From Brevundimonas sp. (lineage in GTDB: Bacteria; Pseudomonadota; Alphaproteobacteria; Caulobacterales; Caulobacteraceae), in contig NZ_JACESB010000012.1 of the NCBI RefSeq assembly GCF_013912005.1, positions 17,608 to 81,607 on the forward strand: 64,000 nt of DNA. The letters are read 5' to 3'. The notes beneath the pieces are model-generated. The model was not told the origin of the DNA, did no database searches, and saw nothing but the letters and a program-made list of their open reading frames with translations. The position numbers and the translations under genes are program-made. Every line of letters starts with the position of its first letter. The first letter of the stretch is position 1. Positions 16,726-25,595 of this stretch are shown piece after piece.

Positions 16726-18339
16726 TCAGGCGGCTTCCGCGGCGGCGGCCGCAGGATCCGCCGCCGAGAGCACGCGGCGGATGGCGTCCAGCAGGGCGTC
16801 GGGCTGGATCGGCTTCTGGGCCACGCCGTCCATGCCCGCCGCGCGGTACTCGACCTCGTCGCGCGGGTCGGCGTTGGCGGTCAGGGCGAGGATCGGCACG
16901 GCGGCGGCCGGGCCCGGCAGGGCGCGGATCGCCCGGGTCGCCTCGACGCCGTCCATCACCGGCATCTTGACGTCCATCAGCACCAGGTCGAAGCGCCCCT
17001 CGCGCATTCGCTCAAGGGCGTCGCGGCCGTCCACCGCCGTCTCGTGCGAGCAGCCGAACAGCTCCAGCACCTTGCCCGCCACGAAGCGGTTGGTGGCGTT
17101 GTCGTCGACCACCAGCACGTGCAGGGTCTCGTGCGGCGTCGGGGCGGCGCGCGCCGGCTCGGCCGCCAGCAGGTCGGGCCCCGCCCGGTTCAGTTTCAGA
17201 TCGAAGGCGAAGCGGGCCCCGCCCAGGGCGCTGCGGTCGACCGCGATGGCGCCGCCCATCCGCTGGACGATCTGCCGGCAGATGGCGAGGCCGAGACCCG
17301 CCCCGGCCCCGTCACGGCCGGCGTGCCCGGTGTTGAACGGCTCGAAGATGCGATCCGCGGTCGCCGCGTCGACGCCGGGGCCGGAGTCCTCCACCGTCCC
17401 CGAGAGGGCGATCTGCTCCCCGTCCGGGCGGGCGGTCAGCCGGACGGCGATGGTTCCCGCGGGCGTGAACTTGATGGCGTTGCCGATCAGGTTGTTGAGC
17501 AACTGCTTGAGGCGGGTCTCGTCGGCGATGACCCCGGCCACGCCGGGCGCGTCGCAGGAGACGGCCAGGGTCAGGTTCTTCTCCAAGGCCCGCGGCCGCC
17601 ACAGGGCCAGCAGGTCGTCGGCCAGCGCCTGCAGCCGGAGCGGCGCCTCCTCGAAGCTCATCAGCCCCGCCTCGGCGCGGCTCATGTCCAGCGCGTCGGT
17701 CAGCAGCCGCAGGAGGCTCTGGCCGGAGTCGAGGATGGTGCGGACATAGGGGCGGAGGGACTCCTGCTCGAGCTCGCGCTCCATCAGCGCCGCCACGCCG
17801 AGCACCCCGTTCAGCGGCGTGCGGATCTCGTGGCTCATCACCGCGAGGAACTCGGACTTGGCGCGGCTGGAGGCGCGGGCCTCCTGCTCGGCGAGCGCGA
17901 GGTCGCGGGCCAGCGCCGCCATGTCCTCGGCGCGGCGGCGGTGAACGGCGGTCCCGGCGCGCAGCAGGTGGATGCCGGCGCCGACGCCGGCGTAGCGGCC
18001 GCCCGAGACGACGACGAAGCCGTTCAGCAGGGCGCCGAGGCCGGCGGCGTCGACGCTCTCGAACAGGGTGGCCGCGTCGGCGTCGGCGTCGAGCACGCGC
18101 GGATTCGCGTCCATGAAGCTGGAGGCCGGACGGCGAGCGTAGAGGGCGCGGCCGAACTCGGCCGCCATGCGCAGGGTGAAGGCGTTGCGTTCGACGAGAC
18201 CGAGCGGGCGGCCCGCCTCGTCGACCACGGCGATCGCCAGGGTGTCGGGTTCGTCGCGGAAACGCTCGACGATGTGGGCGCCGGGCGTATCCGGCGACAC
18301 CGGCGCCGGCGTGCTGGCGAAATCCCCGACCCTGGCCAT
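16726..18339 (-). CDS. Hybrid sensor histidine kinase with CBS-like input and receiver domain
   Basis: The protein is 537 aa, soluble, with no membrane segment. The N-terminal ~125 residues (VERFRDEPDTLAIAVVDEAG, GLVERNAFTLRMA, FMDANPRVLDADADAATLFE) resemble a CBS-pair sensor. A short helix then leads to HisKA with His170 in FLAVMSHEIRTPLNG, and HATPase_c with NNLIGNAIKFTPAG, EDSGPGVD and GAGLGLAICRQIV. The C-terminal receiver has phospho-acceptor Asp456 (DLVLMDVKMPVMDG) and the KP lysine. No response regulator or phosphotransfer gene is adjacent, so the output is unknown. The receptor gene follows on the same strand. Confidence 0.93.
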   Translation of the reverse strand: MARVGDFASTPAPVSPDTPGAHIVERFRDEPDTLAIAVVDEAGRPLGLVERNAFTLRMAAEFGRALYARRPASSFMDANPRVLDADADAATLFESVDAAGLGALLNGFVVVSGGRYAGVGAGIHLLRAGTAVHRRRAEDMAALARDLALAEQEARASSRAKSEFLAVMSHEIRTPLNGVLGVAALMERELEQESLRPYVRTILDSGQSLLRLLTDALDMSRAEAGLMSFEEAPLRLQALADDLLALWRPRALEKNLTLAVSCDAPGVAGVIADETRLKQLLNNLIGNAIKFTPAGTIAVRLTARPDGEQIALSGTVEDSGPGVDAATADRIFEPFNTGHAGRDGAGAGLGLAICRQIVQRMGGAIAVDRSALGGARFAFDLKLNRAGPDLLAAEPARAAPTPHETLHVLVVDDNATNRFVAGKVLELFGCSHETAVDGRDALERMREGRFDLVLMDVKMPVMDGVEATRAIRALPGPAAAVPILALTANADPRDEVEYRAAGMDGVAQKPIQPDALLDAIRRVLSAADPAAAAAEAA

Positions 18340-18387
18340 GCGATCCTGCTCCCGGAAAGGCGCACAGGGCGTAGCGGGAGGGCGCTT

Positions 18388-18405
18388 AACGGCAGCTTTG
18401 CCGTT
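18388..18405 (-). terminator. 7-4-7 hairpin between Mur ligase and histidine kinase genes
   Basis: AACGGCAGCTTTGCCGTT is a perfect inverted repeat with a 4-base loop, located 48 bases after the Mur ligase stop and 49 bases before the kinase start (both minus strand). It could terminate the ligase transcript or serve as a kinase operator. Confidence 0.4.
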
Positions 18406-18452
18406 CGTGAAGCTTTCGCGATTTTCTGTTGTAGATCAGTCCGTGCCCGGAG

Positions 18453-19856
18453 TTACAGGCGGCCCAGAAGGTCGGCGGCGAAGGTCGACAGGGTGTCGTC
18501 GCGGGCGCCCATCACCACGATGCGGTCGCCGGGGCGGGCGAGCTCGACCAGGCGGTCGCCGCAGGTCTCGCGGGTCGGCAGGGCCTCGGCCTGGCGGCCG
18601 GCGGCGCGAACCCCTTCGGCGATGTCGCCGGAGCTGACCGAACGGTCGGTGGTGCCGCCGTAGTAGACCGGCTCGGGCATCAGCAGCACGTCGTCCGGCC
18701 GCAGCAGGCCGGCGAAGCCGTCGATGAACTCGCGCTTCATCAGCTTGAGCGGGCCGAAACCGTGCGGCTGGAACAGCACCAGCAGACGGCCGTCGAAGGC
18801 GTGCAGGGTCTTGAGGGTGGCGGCGATCTTGTCCGGGTTGTGGGCGAAGTCGTCGATGACGGTGACGCCGTTGCGGGTCCCGACCGTCTCCATGCGGCGG
18901 CGGACGCCGGCGAAGGTCTCCAGCGCGCTGACGGCCTGGTCGAGCGGCACATCCAGCGCGCGCACGGCGGCGAGGGCGGCGAGGGCGTTGGCGACGTTGT
19001 GGGCGCCGGGGACGGCGAGCGTCAGGGCGCGGCGGGCGCCCGAGCGCCGCTCGGCCAGCTCGAACCGGATTCCGGTCGCCAGGGGCTCGAGGTCGTGGGC
19101 GGCGAAGTCGGCCGAGTCGTCGCCGAGCGCGAAGGTCAGCACGCTGTCGCCGCGGCCGGCCTCGACCATCTGCTGGGCCAGGGCGGCGGTCTCGGGATTG
19201 TCGAGGTTGAGCACGGCGGCGCGGGCGCGGCCGGTGAAGCCGCCGAACAGGTCGCGCAGCTCCTCCATCGACTTGTGGTCCAGCGAGATGTTGGAGACCA
19301 CCGCCACGGTCGGGTCGTAGCGGGCGATGGAGCCGTCCGACTCGTCGACCTCGGAGACGAACAGGTCGGACCCGCCGACGAGGGCGCTGGCGAACGGGTG
19401 ATCGGCGTCGGCGAAATTCTTCATCACCGCCCCGTTCATCACGGTGGGCGCGCGGCCGGCGCTGTGCAGCATCCAGGCGATCATGCCGGTGATGGTCGAC
19501 TTGCCCGAGGTGCCGGCGACGCCGACCGAGGTCGCGGCCGCGTTGAACAGCTGGCTGAGCAATTCGGGGCGGGTGACGATGCGCGCCCCGACCGCCCGGG
19601 CTGCGCCGATGTCGGGCACCGTGTCCTCGACCGCGCCGGTGGCGACGACGATCTGGTCGGCACGGGTGACGCCCGACCCGTCCTGCGGGTGCAGGGCCAC
19701 GCCGTGCGCCTCCAGCCAGGCGAACTTCTCCGGCGTGCGGCCCTGGTCGCGCGAGCGGTCGGAGCCGGCGATGCGGTTCCCCTGCGCCTGCACGATCATC
19801 GCCAGCGGCAGCATGCCCGAGCCGCCGACGCCGCAGAAGAAGTAGTCGTTCGCCAT
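18453..19856 (-). CDS. Mur ligase family protein (MurC/Mpl-like)
   Basis: The protein is 467 aa. The three Mur ligase domains are visible: an N-terminal UDP-sugar Rossmann domain ([15 protein letters not shown]), a central ATPase with P-loop GTSGKST (115-121), and a C-terminal domain ([26 protein letters not shown]). Length and domain order match Mpl, which joins recycled L-Ala-gamma-D-Glu-mDAP to UDP-MurNAc, or MurC. The P-loop differs from the usual GTHGKTT, and the C-terminal [21 protein letters not shown] segment is atypical, so specificity is not certain. A divergent LD-carboxypeptidase gene 98 bases away supports a peptidoglycan-recycling role. Confidence 0.85.
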   Translation of the reverse strand: MANDYFFCGVGGSGMLPLAMIVQAQGNRIAGSDRSRDQGRTPEKFAWLEAHGVALHPQDGSGVTRADQIVVATGAVEDTVPDIGAARAVGARIVTRPELLSQLFNAAATSVGVAGTSGKSTITGMIAWMLHSAGRAPTVMNGAVMKNFADADHPFASALVGGSDLFVSEVDESDGSIARYDPTVAVVSNISLDHKSMEELRDLFGGFTGRARAAVLNLDNPETAALAQQMVEAGRGDSVLTFALGDDSADFAAHDLEPLATGIRFELAERRSGARRALTLAVPGAHNVANALAALAAVRALDVPLDQAVSALETFAGVRRRMETVGTRNGVTVIDDFAHNPDKIAATLKTLHAFDGRLLVLFQPHGFGPLKLMKREFIDGFAGLLRPDDVLLMPEPVYYGGTTDRSVSSGDIAEGVRAAGRQAEALPTRETCGDRLVELARPGDRIVVMGARDDTLSTFAADLLGRL

Positions 19857-19954
19857 GAGCCGCTGAGTAGAGGCCGGAAGGCGCGAGGGGAAGGGATTGG
19901 TTCGGGAGGGGGAGGCGCTCTAAGAAGGGACGCACAGTTCCCCGGGGGCGCGTC

Positions 19955-20776
19955 TTGAAGATCGGCATCGTCAACGCCAGTTCGCGCTTCAGCCGGGAGC
20001 GCGGCGAAGCCGTCGAGGCGTGGTTCGCCGCCAACGTGCCGGACGGCTCGGTGAAGGTCGTCTTTCACCCGGCCAGCTTCAGCAAGCACGGCCACTTCGG
20101 CGGGGACGACGCCACCCGGGCCCGCGCCTTCGTCGAGTTCGCCAACGACCCGCGGCTGGACGCGATCTGGTTCGCCCGCGGCGGCTACGGCTCCTGCCGC
20201 ATCGCCGAGGCGGTGCTGCCGCAGCTGACCGCGGCGGCGCGCAAGAAGCGCTATCTCGGCTATTCCGACGCCGGCAGCCTGCTGGCGGGGCTGTACCGGG
20301 CCGGCTTTCCGCACGTCGCGCACGGGCCGATGGCGTCGGACGCGGTGCGCCACGACGAGACGGCGTGGCGGGCGCTGAACTGGCTGACCTCCGGCGACCG
20401 CGGCGCGTGGGAGCCGTCGCTGCACCTCGACCCGCGGCCGGCCGTGGCCTTCAACCTGACCATCCTCGACCAGCTGATGGGCACCTATCTGGAGCCCGAC
20501 CTCGCCGGGCATGTGGTGATGCTCGAGGAGGTGTCGGAGGCGCTCTACCGGGTCGACCGGATGATGTTCCACCTGACCGCCCAGCCCGGCATGAAGCGGG
20601 TCGCGGGCATCCGCCTGGGGCGGGTGTCGGACATCACGCCGAACGACCCCGACTTCGGCCTGACCCCGGAGCAGATCGTTCGCTACTGGTGCCAGCGCGC
20701 GGGCATTCCCTTCCTCGGCGCGGCCGACATCGGTCATGACGCCGCCAACAAGGTGGTGCCGTTCGGGCCGCGCTGA
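19955..20776 (+). CDS. LD-carboxypeptidase, peptidase family S66 (LdcA-like)
   Basis: The protein is 273 aa. It should remove the terminal D-alanine from murein tetrapeptides in the cytosol, yielding tripeptides that Mpl-type ligases reuse. The S66 triad is visible: Ser104 (YLGYSDAG), Glu191/192 (MLEEVSEALYRVDR) and His261 (ADIGHDAANKVVPFG); the IWFARGGYGSCR segment is also typical. It starts with a TTG codon at 19955, giving MKIGIVNASS with the family strand at the N terminus; no better ATG is available. Divergent from the Mur ligase gene. Confidence 0.9.
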   Translation: MKIGIVNASSRFSRERGEAVEAWFAANVPDGSVKVVFHPASFSKHGHFGGDDATRARAFVEFANDPRLDAIWFARGGYGSCRIAEAVLPQLTAAARKKRYLGYSDAGSLLAGLYRAGFPHVAHGPMASDAVRHDETAWRALNWLTSGDRGAWEPSLHLDPRPAVAFNLTILDQLMGTYLEPDLAGHVVMLEEVSEALYRVDRMMFHLTAQPGMKRVAGIRLGRVSDITPNDPDFGLTPEQIVRYWCQRAGIPFLGAADIGHDAANKVVPFGPR

Positions 20777-20831
20777 TCCGCCCCGCGCGGGCGACTGGCG
20801 CCGACCGCGCCTCGCCGCCATCTTGGGCCGG

Positions 20832-21782
20832 ATGAACCGCCGCAGCCTCCTGATCCGCGCCGCAAGCCTGGCCGCCGTCGCCGGCGGGGCCTGGTGGGTG
20901 CGCGAACACATGCTCTGGCCGGCGCCGGAGCTGGCTTTCGGCCCGGACGGGGCGACGGCGTGGATGCGCTACGGCCGGCGCTCGGCCGCGCCGACGGTCG
21001 AGGTCGGGATCGCCGGGCGTCGCGAGCTGGCCCTGATCGACAGCGGGGCCCAGTACTCGGTGATCGACCGGAGCCTGTTCGACGCCCTGCCGCCGGCCCG
21101 GCGCTCGCTGTTCGACATGCCGCTGGTCGCCTATGGCGTCGGCGGCGGGGCCCAGATGGGCCGCGGCACGACGCTGGAGCTGGGCCTCCCGGGACTGGCC
21201 GTGCGGGGGCTGCGGGCCGCCATCCTCGATCTCGGGCCGCTCGCCTCCGAGGACGGGCTGCGCACGCGGCTGATCATCGGCCAGGACGTGCTGGGCGAGG
21301 CGGTGCTGGCGCTCGACCCGCCGCGGCGACACGTGCGCCTGATCGACCGCGCCGCCTTCGTCGCGCCGCCGGACCTGGCCCCCACGCCGGTGCGGCGGGT
21401 CGGCACGGCCATGCACGCCGAGGTTTCGGTCGAGGGAACGGTGCTGGAGGCGGTGGTCGACACCGGCGCCTCGGCCCTGCTGGGCCTGAGCCGCGAGGCC
21501 GCCACGGGGGCGGGGCTGCTGGATGGACGACGCACGCGCTCGGGCGTCAGCCTGGTGCTGGGCGGCGCCCTGCAGTCGCTGGCGGTCGAGGCCCGCACCG
21601 TGACCTTCGCCGACCACCTGTACCGCGAGGTGGAGGTGGGGGTGTTCGAACAGCCGCCCCTGCCGAACTTCCCCGGCGGTCTGGTCGGCATGGGGGCCTT
21701 CGCCGAGCGGCGGGCGGCGCTGGATCTCGGCCGGGGCTCGCTCCTGGTGTCGCGTCCGCTGGACCTGACCGTCGGCCGCTGA
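20832..21782 (+). CDS. Retropepsin-like aspartic protease, exported
   Basis: The protein is 316 aa. An N-terminal MNRRSLLIRAASLAAVAGGA has a twin-arginine-like motif or a signal anchor, so it probably acts in the periplasm. Two retropepsin modules follow, each with a catalytic aspartate: Asp70 in LALIDSGAQYSVID and Asp210 in AVVDTGASALLGLS. A single chain with both aspartates resembles eukaryotic pepsins or fused bacterial retropepsin domains. The ATG at 20832 is preferred because it opens the export signal. Convergent with the metallopeptidase gene, with stop codons abutting at 21782/21783. Confidence 0.85.
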   Translation: MNRRSLLIRAASLAAVAGGAWWVREHMLWPAPELAFGPDGATAWMRYGRRSAAPTVEVGIAGRRELALIDSGAQYSVIDRSLFDALPPARRSLFDMPLVAYGVGGGAQMGRGTTLELGLPGLAVRGLRAAILDLGPLASEDGLRTRLIIGQDVLGEAVLALDPPRRHVRLIDRAAFVAPPDLAPTPVRRVGTAMHAEVSVEGTVLEAVVDTGASALLGLSREAATGAGLLDGRRTRSGVSLVLGGALQSLAVEARTVTFADHLYREVEVGVFEQPPLPNFPGGLVGMGAFAERRAALDLGRGSLLVSRPLDLTVGR

Positions 21783-22637
21783 TCAGAGGGCGGCGAAGGT
21801 GTCGCAGGCGGCGGGATCGCCGGTCTCGTAGCCGCGCCGCAGCCACTGCTGGCGCTGGGCCGAGGAGCCGTGGGTGAAGCCCTCCGGGACCACCCGGCCG
21901 CCCTGGCGGCGTTGCAGCGTGTCGTCGCCGATGGCCGAGGCGGTGCGCAGGCCTTCCTCGAGATCGCCGGCGGTCAGCGCGACCTGGCCGTTGGAGACGG
22001 CGGCGGCGTTGGCGGCCCAGACGCCGGCGTAGCAGTCCGCCTGCAGCTCCAGCGCCACCGACCAGCGGTTGGCCTCCGCCTCGCTCCCGGCCGCCTGCTG
22101 CGCCCGCTGCACCTGCTGCGAGGCGCCGGTCAGGGTCTGGACGTGGTGGCCGTACTCGTGGGCGATCACATAGGCGCGGGCGAAGTCGGCGCCTGAGGCC
22201 CCCAGCTGGGTCTCCATCTGCCGCCAGAAGGACAGGTCGAGGTACACGCGCTGGTCGGTCGGGCAGTAGAACGGCCCCATGGCCGCCTGACCGAAGCCGC
22301 AGCCGGTGGACGTGCCCTGCTCGTAGAGAACCACCGTCGGCGGCCGGTAGCCCTGCAGCTGACGCGCCCAGACGTCGTCGACATTGGCGCCGATCACGTC
22401 GACGAACTGGCCGGCCTCGTCCTCGGGCGTGCCGCGCGCGCCCTGCTGCTCCGCCCCGACCCCGCCCAGCTGGCTGGTGATCTGCCGGGTGGTGGAGGGG
22501 TCGATGCCGAAGACGAAGTAGGCGATGGCGGCGACCACCAGGGCGCCCACGCCGCCGCCCGCCAGGCCGACGCCGCCCATGCCGCGCCGATCCTCGATGT
22601 TGCCGCCGCGCCGTCCGCCCTGCCACCGCATCCGCAT
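21783..22637 (-). CDS. Neutral zinc metallopeptidase (YpfJ family)
   Basis: The protein is 284 aa. The N terminus MRMRWQGGRRGGNIEDRRG is typical of the family and is followed by one membrane helix (about 26-45), placing the catalytic domain in the periplasm. The zincin motif HEYGHH lies in AYVIAHEYGHHVQTLTG, with the downstream glutamate in ALELQADCYAGVWA. Further family segments are GCGFGQAAMGPFYCPTDQRVYLDLSF and GSSAQRQQWLRRGYETGD. The physiological substrate of this family is unknown. Start taken at 22637; an in-frame ATG two codons on is possible. Confidence 0.94.
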   Translation of the reverse strand: MRMRWQGGRRGGNIEDRRGMGGVGLAGGGVGALVVAAIAYFVFGIDPSTTRQITSQLGGVGAEQQGARGTPEDEAGQFVDVIGANVDDVWARQLQGYRPPTVVLYEQGTSTGCGFGQAAMGPFYCPTDQRVYLDLSFWRQMETQLGASGADFARAYVIAHEYGHHVQTLTGASQQVQRAQQAAGSEAEANRWSVALELQADCYAGVWAANAAAVSNGQVALTAGDLEEGLRTASAIGDDTLQRRQGGRVVPEGFTHGSSAQRQQWLRRGYETGDPAACDTFAAL

Positions 22638-22693
22638 CTCCCTCGGTCGAAGCTACGCCGGAACGCCGTCGGCAGAGAAGGGATGCGCGCGGA

Positions 22694-23059
22694 TCAGTCG
22701 GGAACGCGGTCCAGCCAGGCGTCGATCTCGCCGAAGTCCTCGGCCGCGGCGCGACGGCGGGCCGCGGCCGCCTCGCGGGCGGCGCGGGCCTCCTCCGGGC
22801 TGCGCAGGGCGGGCGGCGTGGCGGGAATGTAGGGCTCCGGCTGACGCCGCGCCTCGATCTGCATACGCGTGAAACGGCTTTCCAGCGCCTGCTGCCGGGC
22901 CTGCAGCTCGCGCTGGTCGGCGCGGCTGCGCAGCCGGTCGATCTCCATCCGGTGCTGGTCGGCCTGCCAGCGGTGGCGATCCCAGGCGTCGGCGGGCGGC
23001 GTCTGCGCGACGGCCGGCGCCGCGGCGGCGAGAAGGACGAGGGCGAGCAGGCGGGTCAT
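22694..23059 (-). CDS. Small secreted helical protein of unknown function
   Basis: The protein is 121 aa with a clear signal peptide (MTRLLALVLLAAAAPAVAQ). The mature part is highly charged and predicted helical (WQADQHRMEIDRLRSRADQR, ELQARQQALESRFTRMQIEA), with a second Ala/Arg-rich helix (EEARAAREAAAARRRAAAED), so it probably forms a coiled coil. No cysteine, no enzyme motif, and I recognise no family. It is on the same strand as the metallopeptidase gene, 56 bases upstream of it, and may be co-transcribed. Confidence 0.75.
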   Translation of the reverse strand: MTRLLALVLLAAAAPAVAQTPPADAWDRHRWQADQHRMEIDRLRSRADQRELQARQQALESRFTRMQIEARRQPEPYIPATPPALRSPEEARAAREAAAARRRAAAEDFGEIDAWLDRVPD

Positions 23060-23165
23060 GCCTCCAAGATGGGCCTGCGGCGAATGTTCTCCAAGCGGAG
23101 CCGCAACCCCCTGCGCCGCCGCGCGGTTCTGGTCGCATCCCCGAATGCACAAAAAGGAGCCGCCC

Positions 23166-23759
23166 ATGAGCCGCCTCACCGGAAAGACCGTCGCCGTCCT
23201 CGCCACTGACGGAGTCGAGCAGATCGAACTGCTGGAGCCCGTGAAGGCCCTCAGGGAGGCCGGCGCGAAGGTCGAGGTGGTGTCGCCGAACTCGGGCGAG
23301 ATCCAGGGCTTCGAGCACCTGACCCCGTCGCAGAAGATCCCGGTCGACCGGGCGCTCGACGGCGCCGACGCCTCCGCCTACGACGCCCTGCTGCTGCCCG
23401 GCGGCGTCGCCAATCCGGACCAGCTGCGCGGCAGCGAAAAGGCGGTGGCCTTCGTCCGCGCCTTCTTCGACGCGGGCAAGCCGGTGGCGGCGATCTGCCA
23501 TGCGCCGTGGCTGCTGGTGGAGGCGGGCGTCGCCGAAGGCCGCACCCTGACCGGCTACGAGACCATCCGCACCGACCTGCGCAACGCCGGCGCCAACGTC
23601 GTCAACGAGGCGGTGGTGGTGGACGACGGCCTGGTGACCAGCCGCTGCCCGGACGACATCCCGGCCTTCAACGAGAAGATGATCGAGGAGTTCGCCGAAG
23701 GGCGGCACCGCGGACAGGCGCAGGCGGCGGCGGAGACTCCGCAGCCGACCGCCCACTGA
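23166..23759 (+). CDS. DJ-1/PfpI family protein (type 1 glutamine amidotransferase fold)
   Basis: The protein is 197 aa and cytosolic. DJ-1/PfpI fold: VAVLATDGVEQIELLEPVKA at the start, DALLLPGGVANPDQLR, and the nucleophile elbow VAAICHAPWLLVEAG, where the cysteine in AICHAPW is the catalytic residue and its histidine is adjacent. Relatives include PfpI/YhbO-type stress proteins with protease, chaperone or deglycase activity; which applies here is not decided by sequence. A good ribosome-binding site (AAGGAG) precedes the ATG. A 58-residue acidic protein follows 15 bases downstream in the same operon. Confidence 0.93.
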   Translation: MSRLTGKTVAVLATDGVEQIELLEPVKALREAGAKVEVVSPNSGEIQGFEHLTPSQKIPVDRALDGADASAYDALLLPGGVANPDQLRGSEKAVAFVRAFFDAGKPVAAICHAPWLLVEAGVAEGRTLTGYETIRTDLRNAGANVVNEAVVVDDGLVTSRCPDDIPAFNEKMIEEFAEGRHRGQAQAAAETPQPTAH

Positions 23760-23774
23760 AACGAGGAGGACACG

Positions 23775-23951
23775 ATGCACGAGGAACAGCAGGTGCGCGA
23801 GGGCGAGCCCGGCTTCGGCCGCGAGGAGGATCTGGAGGCGGCGCGCCACGGCGGCCGGCCGGCGGAGGCCGACATGGACGCCGATCCGAAGGCGGCCGCG
23901 GACGATCCGCTGACGGTCTCGCCGGATCCCGATGCGGAAGAAGGCCGCTAG
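23775..23951 (+). CDS. 58-residue acidic protein downstream of the PfpI gene
   Basis: The ATG at 23775 follows AGGAGGA at a proper distance and reads 58 codons to TAG at 23949-23951. The product starts MHEEQQVREGEPGFGREEDL and is very rich in Glu, Asp, Ala and Pro, with no hydrophobic core, so it is probably disordered. Its stop shares the CTAG palindrome with the convergent methyltransferase gene. Placement 15 bases after pfpI and the strong ribosome-binding site support it as a real co-transcribed gene. Function unknown. Confidence 0.6.
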   Translation: MHEEQQVREGEPGFGREEDLEAARHGGRPAEADMDADPKAAADDPLTVSPDPDAEEGR

Positions 23952-24595
23952 AGCGCCCAGACCGCGGACCGCTTGACCTCCTGGTCCTCCAGTTCGCGGG
24001 TGGTCGGCACCCGGTACTCGGCCAGGAAGGTCAGGCCTTCGCGCGGAAAATAGGTGCGCCCGGGATCGCCGATCAGCACCCGGGCGCCGGCCGCCTTCGC
24101 CTGCGCCAGCCACGACAGCACCCGGTCCGTCATCGGCTTCTCGTAGCAGACGTCGCCGGCGCAGATGAGGTCGACGTCCGGCGGCGGCGGGGCGTCCAGA
24201 AGATCGGCCTCCGTAAAGTCGAGCCGCACCCCGTTGGCGGCGGCGTTGGCCTGGACGGCGGCGCCGCAGAAGGGGTCGATGTCGGCGCACAGCACAGACG
24301 CCGCGCCGGCCCTCGCCGCGGCGACGCCGATGAGGCCGGAGCCGGTCGCGAAGTCGAGCACCCGCCGGCCCGCGACCTCGTGCGGATGATCGAGCAGATA
24401 GCGCGCCAGCGCCTGCCCGCCGGCCCAGGCGAAGGCCCAGAACGGCGGCGGCAGGCCCAGCTCGCCCAGCTCCTCCTCGGTCAGCCGCCAGATCGGCGTC
24501 ACCTCGTCGGCCAGATGCAGCGAGATCTCCGGCGCGTGCGGCACGGGCTGCAGCCGGGTGTTGGCGACGATGAAGGCCGCGGGGTCGGCGATCAC
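23948..24595 (-). CDS. Class I SAM-dependent methyltransferase (lysine methyltransferase-like)
   Basis: The protein is 215 aa. Rossmann motif I is VLDFATGSGLIGVAAARAGA, motif II is VLCADIDPFCGAAVQANA, and VDLICAGDVCYEKPMTDRVL is the motif IV region. PFWAFAWAGGQALARYLLD before motif I is typical of the ETFB-lysine methyltransferase/nicotinamide N-methyltransferase-like group, which suggests a protein-lysine substrate. It starts with GTG at 24595, overlapping the stop of the fatty acid desaturase gene as GTGA, so the two are translationally coupled. Confidence 0.85.
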   Translation of the reverse strand: MIADPAAFIVANTRLQPVPHAPEISLHLADEVTPIWRLTEEELGELGLPPPFWAFAWAGGQALARYLLDHPHEVAGRRVLDFATGSGLIGVAAARAGAASVLCADIDPFCGAAVQANAAANGVRLDFTEADLLDAPPPPDVDLICAGDVCYEKPMTDRVLSWLAQAKAAGARVLIGDPGRTYFPREGLTFLAEYRVPTTRELEDQEVKRSAVWAL

Positions 24596-25527
24596 GAGCG
24601 GCCGGAGGCGGTCTTCAGCACCTCCAGGTAGCCGTCCGCCACCTCCATGCGCGCGCCCTGCGGCGTCGTCCGCACCGCGCGGTGCAGGGCGGGCAGCTTC
24701 CAGCACGGCACGTGCATGAACAGGTGGTGCTCGGCGTGGAAGTTGACCCAGTAGGGGGCGATGAAGGCGCGCTCCCACCAGTTGGCCCGGGTGGTGCGCG
24801 CGGCGCGGAAGGGGTCGGTCGCCGAGCCGTCGACGCAGGCGTGCTCGGCGATGTTCCTCAACCGGGTGACCATCGGGAACCAGGTCGCCATCGGCAGCAG
24901 CCACAGGACGAAGTACGCCCACCAGACCCCGAGCAGGCCCAGCCCGGCGAGCAGGGCGAGGTTGACCAGCAGGAAGGGCGCGACGGAGCGGCCGGTGACG
25001 ACGGCGCCTTCCGCCACGTCCTCGTCCCGCTTCGAGGCGAAGGCCCGGAAGAGGAACAGCACCCGCTGCTTGAAGAAGGTCTGGCCGGTCAGATCGCGGA
25101 TGATCTTGCGGCGCAGGGAGGCGCGGGTGACCGGGAAGGGGGCGGACAGCACCAGGTCCGGGTCCTCCGGCTGCTGGGCGAACTTGTGGTGGCTGAGATG
25201 GTAGGGCCGGTACAGCCTCAGCGAGGCGCCGATCGGCACGGCGCACAGCCAGTGGCCGAGGAAGTCGTTGAGTCTCGCGTTCGGCGACAGGCCGCCGTGC
25301 GCCGCCTCGTGCATCAGGATGGCGAGGCCCAGCTGGCGCGTGCCGATGACGGCGACGCAGACCGGGATCAGCCACGGCCAGGCGACGCCGACGGCGACGG
25401 CCAGGCCGATGACCGCCCAGCAGTGGGCGACAAGCAGGGGGCCGACCCACGCCGACCGGGTCTGGAACGGCGCCCAGGCCTCGGGCGGGAACAGGTCGGC
25501 GGGACGGGCGCGGGGCGCGGCGGGCAT
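24592..25527 (-). CDS. Membrane fatty acid desaturase
   Basis: The protein is 311 aa and should introduce a double bond into fatty acyl chains or oxidise a related lipid at the inner membrane. The three histidine boxes binding the di-iron centre are HEAAHGG, HLSHHKF and HAEHHL. Membrane helices occur before the first box (VGPLLVAHCWAVIGLAVAVG, WLIPVCVAVIG) and in the middle (LLVNLALLAGLGLLGVWWAY). The ATG at 25527 gives MPAAPRARPADLFPPEAW, the usual N terminus. The substrate cannot be told from sequence; the class includes phospholipid acyl and carotenoid-like desaturases. Coupled to the methyltransferase gene downstream. Confidence 0.9.
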   Translation of the reverse strand: MPAAPRARPADLFPPEAWAPFQTRSAWVGPLLVAHCWAVIGLAVAVGVAWPWLIPVCVAVIGTRQLGLAILMHEAAHGGLSPNARLNDFLGHWLCAVPIGASLRLYRPYHLSHHKFAQQPEDPDLVLSAPFPVTRASLRRKIIRDLTGQTFFKQRVLFLFRAFASKRDEDVAEGAVVTGRSVAPFLLVNLALLAGLGLLGVWWAYFVLWLLPMATWFPMVTRLRNIAEHACVDGSATDPFRAARTTRANWWERAFIAPYWVNFHAEHHLFMHVPCWKLPALHRAVRTTPQGARMEVADGYLEVLKTASGRS

Positions 25528-25595
25528 GGCCGAAGGATACGCCCGCCGGCCGGCCTCGCAAGCGAGACCTGCCATGTCAGGCGTTCCTTGCAAAA

